Shown here piece by piece: positions 32,741-44,773 of a DNA stretch of 64,000 nt. Every line of letters starts with the position of its first letter. The first letter of the stretch is position 1. Below the pieces are notes generated by a model. The model was not told the origin of the DNA and made no database searches. It saw only the letters and a program-made list of their open reading frames with translations. The stretch is from assembly GCF_020921035.1 (NCBI RefSeq), contig NC_063152.1, positions 31,247,903-31,311,902 on the forward strand, read 5' to 3'. The translations under genes were made by a program, and so were the position numbers. Source of the DNA: Rhodamnia argentea (Eukaryota; Streptophyta; Magnoliopsida; Myrtales; Myrtaceae).

Positions 32741-35700
32741 ATGGCGGTCTCTCTACACACCCAGCCGGGGCTCCACCAACCCTCTCTCAGGTCATTCGAG
32801 CGCTTGCTTTCGCTCCCTAGAACCTGCCTCAGCTGAATTTCTCAATTTATTTCTCAGTTAATTTTGGCTGGGGAAACTGATGTGATAACGGATTGCAAAT
32901 TTTTGCAGTTGCACTACCAGACTCTATTCGGGGCTAAAGCTTCAATCTTCAAGTCTGTCTCTCGCTCTTATCGTCGACTCAGCTTGTTCAGAAAATGGGT
33001 GTTTCTCGTGTTGATTCGTGGTTGTGTTTTGGGTTCTTGTGCAGGTCTTGCGACTGTGAAACCTAACGTGTCCGCGCAGTTCTATGGGAAAGTTCATAAG
33101 AGCCTCCAGTGCGGGTAAATTTTGTTTTTTGTTTTTAATTTAATTGATGAGGGTTATCTTTTTATCTTCTTCCTTTTTTTTTTTTGGTGGTTCTGTGGGA
33201 ATTGTTATGGTCCTTTATTGGTCTGGGAGGCATTCTCATGGAAATGTATTGGTTTGAAGCTTATCCATGATGTTTAATGGCGACATAGTAGTTTGGTCGA
33301 AAGTTTAAAGCTTGTCTCTTCAATTTGTTGAGTAAGATAAAATAATGTTCTTTTGCAAGAAGAGAGCAGTAGAGTAGAGGATGCTGCTAAACTGCTATTT
33401 ATCAGGTCAATTTTCTCTTTGCCGTGGCGAAATATTTCATGCCTTGCCCTGTAAAATTTATGGGGGTATCTAACTTCATGATACTCTCTACTTGCCGATT
33501 TCAGTTCAGGAACCAAATTTCACAGACTACATAGGTTTGTTATCTGTCACCGGCATTGTTCGTGTTATGTATAATTGAATCTCTTAGATTTTATGGACAT
33601 CCTTTTTTCTTGAATTGGAGTGAAAGTATAAGAGTCCGGGTTTCTCGCTGAGACTTCTACTCTCAAGTTATTATGGTTTGTTTGTTGGTATACCTTCTTG
33701 TTCATCCTATTATCTGCTCAAAGACACTGATTGGGTTATTTATTGAACAAATTGCCAGTATTCCTTAAAATGAAAAGAGAGCGGCTACTTTTCTGTACGT
33801 TAACTGACTGCTGTGTAGTTTCAAGAATTTTGTGCTTGCTTGGTTTATTGCGTAATATGCATTTTGTGTCTGCTATGTTTTGTGCATGCAGGACTAGCAA
33901 TCCTAGGCCAGCACAAGGTAGAGTAAGAATGATGCCGATAGGGACACCAAGAGTACCGTATAGAGTTCCTGGTGAAGGAACTTGGCAGTGGGTGGATTTG
34001 TGGAATGCCCTAGTAAGTCATCTTACTAATATCTGAGTTGGACCGCTAGTTTGAGTTACCCTATAACATGCTCACCCACGTTGATTGTGCTATTCATATC
34101 CGTCACGGTTTCACTGTTCTCCTTTGTCTCCAAGTGTCATATAGACCATCGACATATTGGGTGGTATGTGGTCATGTCTTTTGAAATGTGCTTTGTTGAC
34201 CAAAAGGTTTGTTTGCACTTTCTGCATTAAATCTACATCTGCATACCCTTTCCTCGTTAAAGGGACCATCATATGGAGGACTTACTTAACTGATGGATGC
34301 AGTACCGGGAGCGTGTCATCTTCATTGGACAGCATATTGATGAGGAGTTCAGCAACCAAATATTGGCAACAATGTTATACCTTGACAGTGTTGATGATTC
34401 CAAGAGGCTTTATCTTTACATCAATGGTCCAGGCGGAGATGTGAGTGCTACATGCATGCAGTTTTCCTATTTCTCTGGAATTATGTACTTTATCTTATTT
34501 TAACTGGAGGAAAACTGCAGTTTTGAGCTTTTAAGTTTCTCATTTTGCAGCTTACTCCAAGCTTGGCTATTTACGACACAATGCAGAGTTTGAAGAGTCC
34601 TGTCGGCACCCATTGTGTTGGCTACGCCTACAATCTGGCAGGTTTTCTCTTGGCAGCTGGTGAAAAGGTTTCATCATATCTCCACCCGGACCATTATTCA
34701 GTAACACTAGCATGGGCCTTTAGTTGAATAGAACAAAAATATTGCCAATGCCGCTACTTTAGATAGCATGGTGAAGGCAGTTTACACAACATGTGTAAAC
34801 ACTCTTAAATCGACATCCACTATTGAAAAGCTTAGAGTAAGGAAGTCCACTTCCCCATCAAATGGGCTCATAAACCTATCCCAAAACAGTACAATACGAG
34901 CACCAAATGCTAGCAGTTGGTTAAGTTTGCTCTGCGTATGTAACAGGTTGATGTGGAAAAGTGCATGGATTGAAGTAGGAGAAGTTAATTAGTGGAAGCA
35001 TGTTGGCTATTTCATGTGAGCTGCATGTAATTGTTAAGAGGTAGTTCAATTTCTGTACTGTTAATGTTCCATTAGCTCTTGTCAGAAGAACTGAATTCAA
35101 AAAAAAGATAAAGGACCACGTGAAGTTGACCCCATCTAGCACGATGTGGACCCTCTTGGGGTTATGTTTAAGGTAACCATAGAACTCATCTGCACAGTAT
35201 TTGAGTATCCTTTAGAACCTGGTGGAGATGGCTTTCGGGATATATATTGGTTCATATGTAATACCTGATGCTTGGACCTTGTTATGGTTTATTTTCTTTG
35301 TTTTGGTAATTGACTGCATAAGGAAATTAGATGCCTGGTACCAGAAGTTCTCTTTGGCGTATTCACTATTATATTGTGCTCCCGTTAATAGGGTAATCGC
35401 TTTGCAATGCCACTTTCAAGAATTGCGTTACAGTCGCCTGCTGGTGCTGCTCGTGGACAGGTATAGCTTCATGCTAGCATGCGGTTAAACTTTCTGAGGA
35501 ATTTTTGCATGGCAATCATAAGTGTGCTAATATGTCTTTGCAGGCTGATGACATTCGTAATGAAGCAAATGAGCTTCTCAGAATCAGGGATTATCTTTTC
35601 AGTGAGTTGGCTAAGAAAACAGGCCAGCCTATTGAAAAGGTGTGTTCCCTAAACTGAATTCCAATTTTAGTTTTGTTGAAAATAAAATAGAAGAAAAGAA

Positions 35701-35914
35701 TTGACAAATTTACACAATTAATAATGTAGTATAAAATGATCTGTGTAAGTCTAGTTTGCAGTAGCTGCTTGTAAGCTTTTGAATATGCTCAGCCACCTAA
35801 AGAAGAAAAAAAAGGCAGGCTTTTATATGAATCCTTTACGTTTTTGTCCATATCTTTTGATTGTAAAGGCAATCTGCTTTACTCCTGGAAGCTTTTGAAT
35901 ATACTTAGTTTGAA

Positions 35915-35950
<36 letters not shown>

Positions 35951-36204
35951 CATATATCTTGATGTCTTGGCTCCTTAAAAAGGGCAAACTTCTTCACTCC
36001 CAGAAAAGAAATGCTCTTTTTCTGAGTGTTTAGATATTCATAAGTCCTTTTTCAAAAAATGTGCAGGTCAACAAAGACTTGAGTAGAATGAAACGCTTCA
36101 ATGCTCAAGAAGCACTTGAATATGGCCTTATTGATAAGATTGTCCGGCCACCTCGTATCAAAGCTGATGCACCGCGTAAAGATAATGGAGCAGGTCTTGG
36201 TTAG
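32741..36204 (+). CDS. CLPR2: Plastid ClpPR protease non-catalytic subunit ClpR2
   Basis: Structural subunit of the plastid-stroma ClpPR protease core. Nine exons: 32741-32790, 32909-32952, 33045-33114, 33892-34012, 34303-34440, 34551-34667, 35392-35460, 35544-35639 and 36067-36204, giving 280 aa (Arabidopsis CLPR2 is 279). Residues 1 to about 45 are Ser/Leu-rich, as in a transit peptide. The core runs from about residue 60 ([12 protein letters not shown]) through [40 protein letters not shown] and [16 protein letters not shown] to [14 protein letters not shown]. The catalytic Ser of ClpP is Asn at about 169 (YNLAG) and the His position is Gln at about 194 (IALQSPAG), as in ClpR proteins. The exon 2 donor (TCAA|GTCTGT) was chosen because it alone gives the right phase and protein length. 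It is less certain than the other borders. Confidence 0.93.
35921..35947. repeat. (GA)n microsatellite in CLPR2 intron 8
   Basis: About 13 GA units. Confidence 0.9.
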
Positions 36205-36521
36205 TGTAATTTATTCCCTCCTCTGTTGGCTGCTAGAAGTCTTTTCACTTTTTGCGACTATTTTCCTTTTTGAGGTCATCATTTGGTTGAGAAAGGGCTA
36301 TTTAGCTGCGAATAACATTGTGTAAAGGTTCTTGCGCTTGTGGAATGCTTTATAGTCAGTGACATCCTAATATAATCTTCTGCTGAATAGAAAAGTTTAA
36401 AAGAGAATGAATATACTTCAAGTAGCTGCTGCAAAGATGCACGGTACTTACTTAGAACTCATGACCGATGCAATACCCTGCAGCTAGAGTGGCCAAGAGA
36501 AGGATTTCATACATTTAGCTT

Positions 36522-37013
36522 TTACGTTACACCCTCGCTGTGGTTGTTCTCCTTGAACCTCTCCACACACCACCTTTCATCAACCATGGTGATGAATTCT
36601 TCGATTCGTTTCTCTATACTGTTGGTACAATCTCCATCTTCCCAACTTATCTCATCGTCACTTCCGCTCATATCATCATCTCCATCGTAACCATCCGATC
36701 TACCAGAACCACTATACTCTTTGACGTCATTACCTCCCTCGTCTCTATTTTCTCTGTCTTCTTTTTCTGCAACTTCATCAGAAGAAGGGTGGGAGAGGTC
36801 AGCTACGCGACAGTTAGTTTTATGGCTTCCGAGGAGGACGGTAAGGACGATGGTGTATAGGATTGAAAACACCAAGAGAGGGCTCGACGACAAGTCGGGA
36901 TCTTCGAAACTGCTGTGGCTGCTTGATGACGATAGCATTCGTCGGTCCAGGAGAAGAATAGCAGAGACAGGGACGGCCAGGATGACGAATATCTTTGGCA
37001 GGACAGGCTTCAT
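36522..37013 (-). CDS. DUF761-domain protein with two membrane segments
   Basis: Function unknown. A single open frame of 163 aa begins at the first in-frame ATG (MKPVLPKIFVILAVPVSAIL). It has two hydrophobic segments at about 6-23 and 45-62 (LLVFSILYTIVLTVLLG), a long Ser/Asp/Glu-rich acidic middle (about 75-130) and the short C-terminal DUF761 motif (SIEKRIEEFITMVDERWCVERF). DUF761 proteins are a plant family, often wound- or stress-related in expression, with this helix at the C-terminus. The frame stays open about 40 codons upstream of the ATG without another ATG, back to a stop near 37128. An upstream exon is possible but not needed. It is tail-to-tail with CLPR2, about 320 bp apart. Confidence 0.75.
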   Translation of the reverse strand: MKPVLPKIFVILAVPVSAILLLDRRMLSSSSSHSSFEDPDLSSSPLLVFSILYTIVLTVLLGSHKTNCRVADLSHPSSDEVAEKEDRENRDEGGNDVKEYSGSGRSDGYDGDDDMSGSDDEISWEDGDCTNSIEKRIEEFITMVDERWCVERFKENNHSEGVT

Positions 37014-37472
37014 GCCCTGCACAAAGAGTTTGGGGAGTTTGGTTTTTGCTTCAACAGGAGGGTGACTCTTTTCTGAACGCTCCTTTTGGTTGGGATTGAG
37101 TAAAAGCTGATCTAATCAAAATCAGAAGCATTTTTTCCGGTGTTGGTATTTGTTTGGAGTGGAAGGTAATCTAATCAGATGTTTTGGTCGGAAAATTTAG
37201 GTCCCTTGGATGATCATAACTTTCTTCTCTAATTTTAGCAATTATTTTGAACATGACTTACTTTTCTTGTTAGATTATTCTTTGAAGTAACGTAATCTTA
37301 TGGACATAAGATGCCGATGAATAAGGGATAAGCAACCAAAGCTGGCTTAGGATGGTGACAATGACGAGATACTAATATCCAATGGAATGATTCCATAAAA
37401 AAACCAGTTTCTTTCAGCTTCCCTTTCTCCATGCTCCTTTTCCCTTTGACCTAATAATCACCAGAGTTAAAT

Positions 37473-37800
37473 TTACGTTTTCGACCGAGACTTGGCTGTA
37501 CGTGCCGTCTCATCTCGTGTCGTCCTGTCCGATCTCTATCAATATGATGAAATTTGCAAGAGCCGGAGCATGCTAGGCAGCATCAAATTTCAGACAGCAC
37601 GTCCATTTCCATGGAATTCGTATGTTTTCCATGGTATCAACGCTATATTTTATGTTTTCAACCGAGACTTGGCTATCCGTGTCGTGTTGTCTTGTCCGAT
37701 CTCTATCGATACGATGAAAACTCGGCTTCTTCATAGACATGAGCCGGAGCATGCTATGTGGCGTAAACTTTCACACAGCTCCATCCGTGTTTATGCTATT
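37473..37800 (+). repeat. Tandem duplication, about 180 bp per copy
   Basis: GAGACTTGGCT, CTGTCCGATCTCTATC and AGCCGGAGCATGCTA occur in the same order in two copies starting near 37473 and 37652, with about 20% differences. Confidence 0.7.
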
Positions 37801-37852
37801 GCTATCATAACATGTGACAAATTTACTCTTCATTAGCTTTCGTTTAATTGGG

Positions 37853-38100
37853 TTAATACTACAAAAAATTCCAAACCAGTACACTTGTGACAAACGAAGG
37901 GTGAAAAACCCAAATTGATATATCTGTCAACTAGCACGTGTCATCTAACTCAATAATTTGACAGCAAAATTTAACGAAAACTAACGAAGGATAAATTCAT
38001 TATACGTGTACTGATTTTGGGTATTTGATAGTCAAAAAATTAATTTGAGATAAATTTATCACGTGTGTATCAATTTGAGATTTTTGCGTTATTAACCCTA
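37853..38100. mobile_element. Short TIR element (MITE-like), about 245 bp
   Basis: It starts GGGTTAATACTACAAAAAAT and ends TTTTTGCGTTATTAACCC, an imperfect inverted repeat of about 20 bp. The interior is AT-rich with repeated AATTTGAGAT-type text and no coding capacity. Confidence 0.55.
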
Positions 38101-38681
38101 ACAGAAATTATCCCTCTAACGTTGCTGAAAAAAGTTTGACGTCCCTCTGGAATCTGCTACATAGTTGCGTAGATTTCACACGTGTGACAAGATACGAGCT
38201 AGGAAGATGTGCCTTGTAAAAGTTCTAGCATTTGTAAAGGGATGTGTCGACTACGAAAACAAATCACAAAAGCACACGAGCATAATCGACACAAGATTCT
38301 TCTAATATCAAGAGCAACCATCAAATTTCAAAGAAAGTCGGCTAAAATTCCGAAGTAATTCCCATAGTTTTCATTAAACATCCTACGCAAATCGAACACG
38401 CCAGCAGAAGCAGCATCCTAGCTGAACCAGACAACTACAATCTGAACACAAACACCGATACAAGAGCCGGGGGAGGAAAAAAGAAGGAAGAACAAGGAGG
38501 CCCTGGCCGAAGATTACTCTCTCTAGATGAAGTTTACAGACAGAGACAAACTGCGGGAGTCGCAAGACTTACAAGCAGAGAGCCAAATCGATGTGGTGGG
38601 TCAGTTAAAAATCATGATATGATCAGTAGATATCATTTAGCACTACTACTACTACCACTACTGCTACCAGTACTACCTCTC

Positions 38682-41600
38682 TCAAGGCAAAGATGACACA
38701 TTAATGTCAGTTTGCTTGTTATTTCTCGAATCCGGCTGCAATGCAGACCAGTTCTCAGCAGCCGATATTGGAATGGATGACGTCGGTAATGGGACTGTGG
38801 AAATAACATCATGCTTCTGCTTCTTCGGCTTTTGCTCGTGCTGGTTTCCCGCGAGGAAGCTGCCTACCACAACCTATCGGTACGTACAGAGGCCAAAAAT
38901 AGTGAATTCAGGGGGTTCGTGCTTTTAAAATAATCAGGAGTACGTGAGGCATCACATATAACGTGGACATCCTTAGATCAAGATTCAGTGTACTCGGATT
39001 AGAGATTCTTCTAAAAAGTTAGGCTCTAGAGATGGCTATTAGAAACCCAAAGATGACAGTAAATCTTTCTATTTGAGAAAATGTGAAAGCTAACTTTCAG
39101 TTGCAGGTACTGAAAATCAATCAAACCCAAATTTGTTGTTGCAGAAAAGGAAGCATGACAAAAGAAACTATCGAAAAGATCATACCTGAACAGGACTTGC
39201 AGCTACTAGGAGACCAGCAACTCCTCCCCCAACGACACGTCCATCTGGACTTGCTAAAGACACACTCATCCCGCCCGATCTACTTCTTGTTCCTCCAGTG
39301 TCGCTGGGCATGAATGACCCGGTTAAGGACAAAATCTCGAAACGACCCTGCAATGAGAAAATCCACAACACATAGGAATACTATCAGTCGATGAAGGGGT
39401 AAAAAGGACATATTCTACAAGGGACTTTGAAATCACAATTATGTGGCAACCATTTGCTAAACATGGGACTTTGAAATCACAATTATGTGCAGCCATTTGC
39501 TAACCATGAATTTATTTGGTTCTTCTTCTTTTATATAATGTTATTAAAAAATATTCCGTGACCAAAAAATAAAAGAGGAAGAGGAAGAGAACATATATTC
39601 AAAAAGATTCTGCATACACAAAGATGCGTATGCATGTTTCTATAAGATGCATCACCTCATATGTCAATGTACCCCCGGAAGAATCAGGCTGACGAAGTGT
39701 AACGCTCGAGATCACACCATTGGCAGAGAGAATGCATATAGCTCGAGGTCCTTGCTGAGAAAATGATATTATCTTCATAGTGACATCCTGAAACAAGGAA
39801 TAGGTAAATCACCCATCAACTACAAGAAATGTATCTGACCAAAAAAAAAAAAACTACGAGAAATGTAGGAACATATTAGGATGAACTCGATCTAGTTACT
39901 CCAGTTCAATAAGTAGCCAGCGTTACTTTCTCAGACTATGATGGCATGCCCCATTAAATTTGGGTCAGAAAATAAAATAAAGAGAGATTTTTTTTTTATC
40001 TGCAATGTGAGATAGTAATTCTCCTTTATCAATTGGGAGAGTTGGCTGAGTAGATTAAAGTGTCGAATTGCTAAACAGAGCGCAGATGATATTTGTACGA
40101 AAAATCAAGCAATAAGGAAGCCAAGGTTAGAGGAACATCATCAAGTACAACTACTGCAAAAACTTATACTGGAATAGGGACAAACAAATGCACTTCCGCA
40201 CTTCTTTCCATCTTCCTTTTTTTTTTTTTTTTAATTACTTCTGGTGATCGGAAGGGGTTGTGAAGAATATTCCTGAGCTTCTGGAGGGCTCATATCCTTT
40301 CAAATTCAAAGTAGCGGTTGTCACGCTGGTCCATGCATGTCATGAGAAAATTAGCTAAGCATGATTGCAGATAACAGTAGATAAATGCCAATTTTGAGTA
40401 AATATACCTCGCCTGTATTAACATTGATGATATGAGGAGTGAAATTCGCACCAACAGAGCATGCAACCCAATCACCTGTAAAGAAACAATCTAATACATG
40501 GTTAATAACTCTGGAACTACCTCATTTACACGGTAAACAAGTTCATTACAACCTGATTAACACAGCAAAATTCGTATGATGTGAGAAAAGAAACGAGAAT
40601 CAGAAGTTTAAGACCGTATAACACAGGAACTGATGGACAGTCTATAAATCATCTGTCAAGTTGCTCGTCCAATATGCTCGATGTCTATACTGAATCACTA
40701 TAAATAGAAAGGAAGACACAACGGAAATTTCTAAGCAGTTCAGGATTTTTTGTTTTTTCCTTGATATTACTTGCCATTGAGATGCATCCAATTTACCTAA
40801 CCACAGCAAAAATTTAAATTGCTTCAAGAAAGGTTTATCTTTTTCTCGAGCCAGCAAAGCATGTCAAGAAGCCAACATGAGAACAGTATCACCAAACTTC
40901 AAACAATGATATTGTTGCCATGCAATACATCGCCTTAGCCAGTGATTCTTCATCAGCTATTACTATGTGGTCAAGAAAAGACCCAGTATGGGCGCTGATC
41001 CTACCAGTGCATGTCAAACAATTGGCAAACTTGTAAGTTAGCCCTCTTGAAGAAACAAGGCGACCGTAAAAGAGTGGTACAAGCAGAATCTCCCAAAGTT
41101 AGATTTAACACATTCAAGAACCAACTTTGTTTAGCTCTGACAGCCCTCACAAAGCCCCATATGTCCATTTTCTGAGCTTTTCAAGCAACAGATGATAAGT
41201 TTTGAGGTACCCAATGACAGGCTTTGCTAGAAGATTCCATCAGTCAACTACAAACACTTCCTCTTAGTCCCTCTCAGAAAATATCCACAAGCATCAGAAG
41301 ATCTGATCTCTGCAATAGAAGCATCTAAACTCACAGGTCCCACATCTATCGCCCATCAAAGCATCACCAGAACTGCAATATTCCCACACAAATCTCTCGA
41401 TTTTTTCTCAAGAGTAAACAAATCCAACTCATTTCCCACGTCAAAACCACATAGATCACGAGAAACACTCGTAAACTCAACCTAAACACCAGAGAGCTTC
41501 CAAAAAATGTTAACTTTAGTACAATAAACTTAATGATTGCAAGAAAGCCGAGACTTCTTTCATTTACCTAAATTCTCCACTTCAAAGCTCGGCTTGGGGA

Positions 41601-41958
41601 CCGACCCGGTCGACCGCCCTCGGCCTCGCTTAGGGCCCGCCGAGGAGAAGTCGATCACTGGCGGCGGCGCCGACGAAGATATCGGCTTCGGGGACAGCGC
41701 CATCGTCACCGACCCGTCCGGCCCGTACTTCCTCGGCCGTCCTCTCTTCTTCTTCATTGGCATCCCCGTTCCCGCCACAGCAACTGCAAGCTCGCCGCCC
41801 ACCGGTTGCGGCGGAGGAGGAGCCGGCGCCGGCTGAGCCGCCGATCCAGGAGTCTGGGCCGGGTTCTCCGGCCTTGGAGCCACGTGGTACTCTGACGGAG
41901 CATCTGATCCCACCACTGTAACACCTCCACTACTACTCACACCTTCTCTTCCCTCCAT
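38682..41958 (-). CDS. AHL1: AT-hook motif nuclear-localized protein, AHL1 type
   Basis: DNA-binding protein that attaches to AT-rich (matrix-attachment) DNA in the nucleus; AHL proteins form trimers through the PPC domain. Five exons splice in frame: 41958-41568, 40475-40408, 39787-39656, 39347-39186 and 38873-38682, giving 314 aa. AT-hook core KKKRGRPRKYGPDGS lies at about 69-83, with a degenerate second hook KRGRGR at 110-115. The PPC/DUF296 domain spans about 141-265, from FTPHIINVNTGEDVTMKIIS through the hallmark GRFEIL (198-203) to VVGSFLAG. The C-terminus KQTDINVSSLP echoes Arabidopsis AHL1 (KHTDINVNVT). The start MEGREG is preferred because TVVGSDAPSEYHVA then falls at the same distance as in AHL1. 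An in-frame ATG at 42003 would add 15 residues. Intron 1 is about 1.1 kb, and intron 2 holds a trnS-like fragment. Confidence 0.94.
40035..40076 (+). pseudogene. tRNA-Ser(GCU)-like fragment of plastid type
   Basis: GGGAGAGTTGGCTGAGTAGA followed by TTAAAGTGTCGAATTGCTAA resembles the 5' half of plant plastid trnS-GCU: acceptor stem, D-loop with GGCTGAG, and anticodon loop with TTGCTAA. The match fades after the anticodon arm, with no TTCGAATC arm visible. It lies in AHL1 intron 2, antisense to the gene, and is most likely an old insertion of plastid DNA. Judged from memory of the tRNA, not by alignment. Confidence 0.45.
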
Positions 41959-44440
41959 GGTTAAAAACCCCACAAATTCCTGTGCTCTAGACACCAAAAG
42001 CATTCAACTTTTAGCTCAAAATTAGAACACCCAGAACAGCTTTCCAGTGAAAAATTCAAACTTGACAGAAACCCAGAAACTAAACCATGCTACTGAAGCT
42101 TGAAACGTGAAAAAAAAAAAAACAAAGAACAAATTGAGAACCTTACACAGAAGTAGAACCGCAGGGACAACTTCAAGAACGGATTTTTGAAAAAAAATTT
42201 CTCTTTTTTTTTTTACAGTGAGATTCACTGCAGTTTCTTGATTACAGGAAGTAGAATTAAGCTCAAACGGAGAGCTTAAAACTAAAAAGTTGGTGATCCT
42301 AATTTTTCCAGTAAAGAAAAGCTATAAATATATTTATCTAAAAAAGTGGAAGGTTGATTTTTCGGACAGAGATGGAGTATAAGGAGATAATAAGAAAATT
42401 TCGATTTTTTTTTATAAAGTTGTTGTTCAGCTAATTTGGTTCCTAACTTTCCTAAGATTGTCCGACCGATATTATATTAAGAAACAGAGACTGGCACAAA
42501 AAGAAAACAATATATGCGATAAGCATCACTCGAAATCATTATTTTAAGGTTGATTTTTTTTCATATTTAATTCGGAGATATTGATATCCGTGTTCTGGTT
42601 GAAACTCCCGTTGAGATGTAATAAATTAATTAATTATCGCAGAGGGTAGAGTATTTTTTTCCCATTTTTTGAATTATTTTTTCTTGGAAAATGGGTGGAG
42701 AAAATATTGGATTAATTAATAACTCCCCTATTTAAAGAATGAATTAAGACTTTGGTTGCCAAGGCATGAAGCATTTGTCTGTACTCCTAAGAAAAGAAAA
42801 GTAGTGATGGCCAAGATTCTCCTCAAATGAAAATAATGACCGAAAACAGATTGATTAGAGAAAAGTTAAGAAAATCCCATTCCAATTTTTTTTTTTTTTT
42901 TTACTTTTGAAGCTTTAAATAGATTCTGATTTCATTTCCCAACACTCGAGTTTTCAAAAACATGTAATTAATCTCATTTAAGTCCATCTCTAAAAAATTT
43001 CTTAATTAAAGAATTCATTTATTTCGATGGAACTTTTGACTTGGTTTGAACAATTCCATCCTCGCTTAGCCAGCAATCAAGATACAAAATAATTACAAAT
43101 CCATGGTTTTTTCCAAGAAAAAAAAAAGTCTATGTTCCTAAATTCATTTAACATTCATATTATTCACCCCTTATTAGGTTTGAGAGATATAGTTAATTAA
43201 GTTTCGAATTTGTGAAATATATTTTTTGGACAAATTTTCGGTAGTTGCTGGGTTTGCGAAATAAGTTGATCGAAATGAAAACAAAATTTAATGATCTAAC
43301 AGGAAAAAAAAAATATCTTGTGCTTAATTTATCAAATGTCATTTCGAAAGATAAATCCTCATTCTTTTCTTAATAATGCTCATAATCATGTAAATTGATG
43401 ACTGATTTACAAAATATAATAATTATAGAAATGTGGGAGTGGGGGAGTGGGGACCATGGGTGGAGGCGAGTCCATGTGCTCGAATTACCACCTTGATATT
43501 ACCTACCAAAAGTGTAATGAATTCTGACCATAAAAAAAAAAGTGTAATGAATTACTTACTTTTTTTAATATAAAAGACACAATAATAATTCTAATGAATA
43601 ATTACTACTACTTGGTGTATACCAAATGTTAGGCAAAGCACGTGCTCCAGCTGTTTTACACTCATCTTTTGAATCCAAATTTATATGTTTATAAAAGAAA
43701 TATATATACACGACAAATAACAAAAAAGAATCCTTCTTTTTCTCTTTTTTTTGGCAGGATTTTTTTCACTCATCGAGAAGGGCATCTCAGCCTATACCCA
43801 AAACTCAGCTACCAAAAAATTTCCATAGATAGCGCTCTCATTCTACTTGCCGCTAATCGATAGATTTGAACAAGATGTGAGATGAATGGTATGAACATCT
43901 GCAACTCGATGAATAGTGTCAATCTCTTTCAAGTAGGTTGGACATTCACTATAAGGACATCAAAATAGAAAAGGGCATCTTGAAATATAGATTAACTATT
44001 TTCTTTCGAAAATCGGAAATAAAATATTGAAGGGTCTTTTTGTTTGTCTTATTAGATTGAAGAAAAATGGAACAAGGGAAGATGCAAAATGAAAAAAAAA
44101 TTACCCCCTTTTACGGAAAAAAAAAGAAGAAAGAAGACTGCAAGGACACTTTTTCCACGATGTGCTCAACTGCTCATTATCAACTTATTAGTCAGTCAAC
44201 CGAAAACACACCCAATTCAACATCATTGTCCATAAATTAACAAAAAAAGAAAAAGAAAATATGTGTAGTCCACTAGTCATACCGAAATAGGATAAGTGTC
44301 CGAATGAATTACTTTTGTTGCATAGAAATTTGGATCGATCATTTATTACTTTTTTTTATTTTTTGTGAATGATTTGAGAAGCGTTTTACGAAAGGTGTTG
44401 TGAAAAGTTTTATGTATTGCTTTACTATTTAGTTTTAAAT
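41959..44440. other. AHL1 leader/promoter and AT-rich intergenic sequence
   Basis: The AHL1 5' UTR extends to about 42300; a TATA-like TATTTATAG is seen on the minus strand near 42325. The rest is AT-rich with no recognised gene. Confidence 0.45.
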
Positions 44441-44458
44441 TCTAAAATGATTTGAAAA

Positions 44459-44773
44459 CTACTTTACGAAAGGTATTTTGACTGGTGAGCTGAGATGAGA
44501 AAAAGGAATATGTTTTGTTTTGTGATATGTATTCTTATTTATAATATGGATTCTATATTGATTTTGTGGATCATTGGAGGATGATGGTTTGTTATTCGTT
44601 ATCGCTGAAAACTCGGTATAGGGTTTCTTTATATACATTCTGGTTTCAGGATGTCCTTCAGGGCCGAGCCACCATTGATAATAGATGGAGATCTTGCCGG
44701 GGGGAATCTTGATCGCCTTATCACTAAGCGTTATATTGTGACCGTGGTTGAATATTGAGCATAGACTAGTCAA
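44459..44773 (-). other. Unidentified 104-codon open frame
   Basis: The frame is compositionally coding-like (QWWLGPEGHPETRMYIKK near the middle) and lies on the same strand as the pararetrovirus relic 1.4 kb away, in the position expected downstream of its polymerase. No family is recognised. It may be a fragment of the same insertion or a chance frame. Confidence 0.25.

Larger units (their letters stand above)
37130..38680. other. Intergenic region between DUF761 gene and AHL1
   Basis: No gene. It contains an approximately 180-bp tandem duplication (37473-37800) and a short TIR element (37853-38100). The AHL1 3' UTR should lie at its right end. Confidence 0.5.

Noticed and set aside
36540..37065. 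Plus-strand frames opposite the DUF761 gene
   Set aside because: They mirror the acidic Ser/Asp stretch of the real gene and have no signature of their own.
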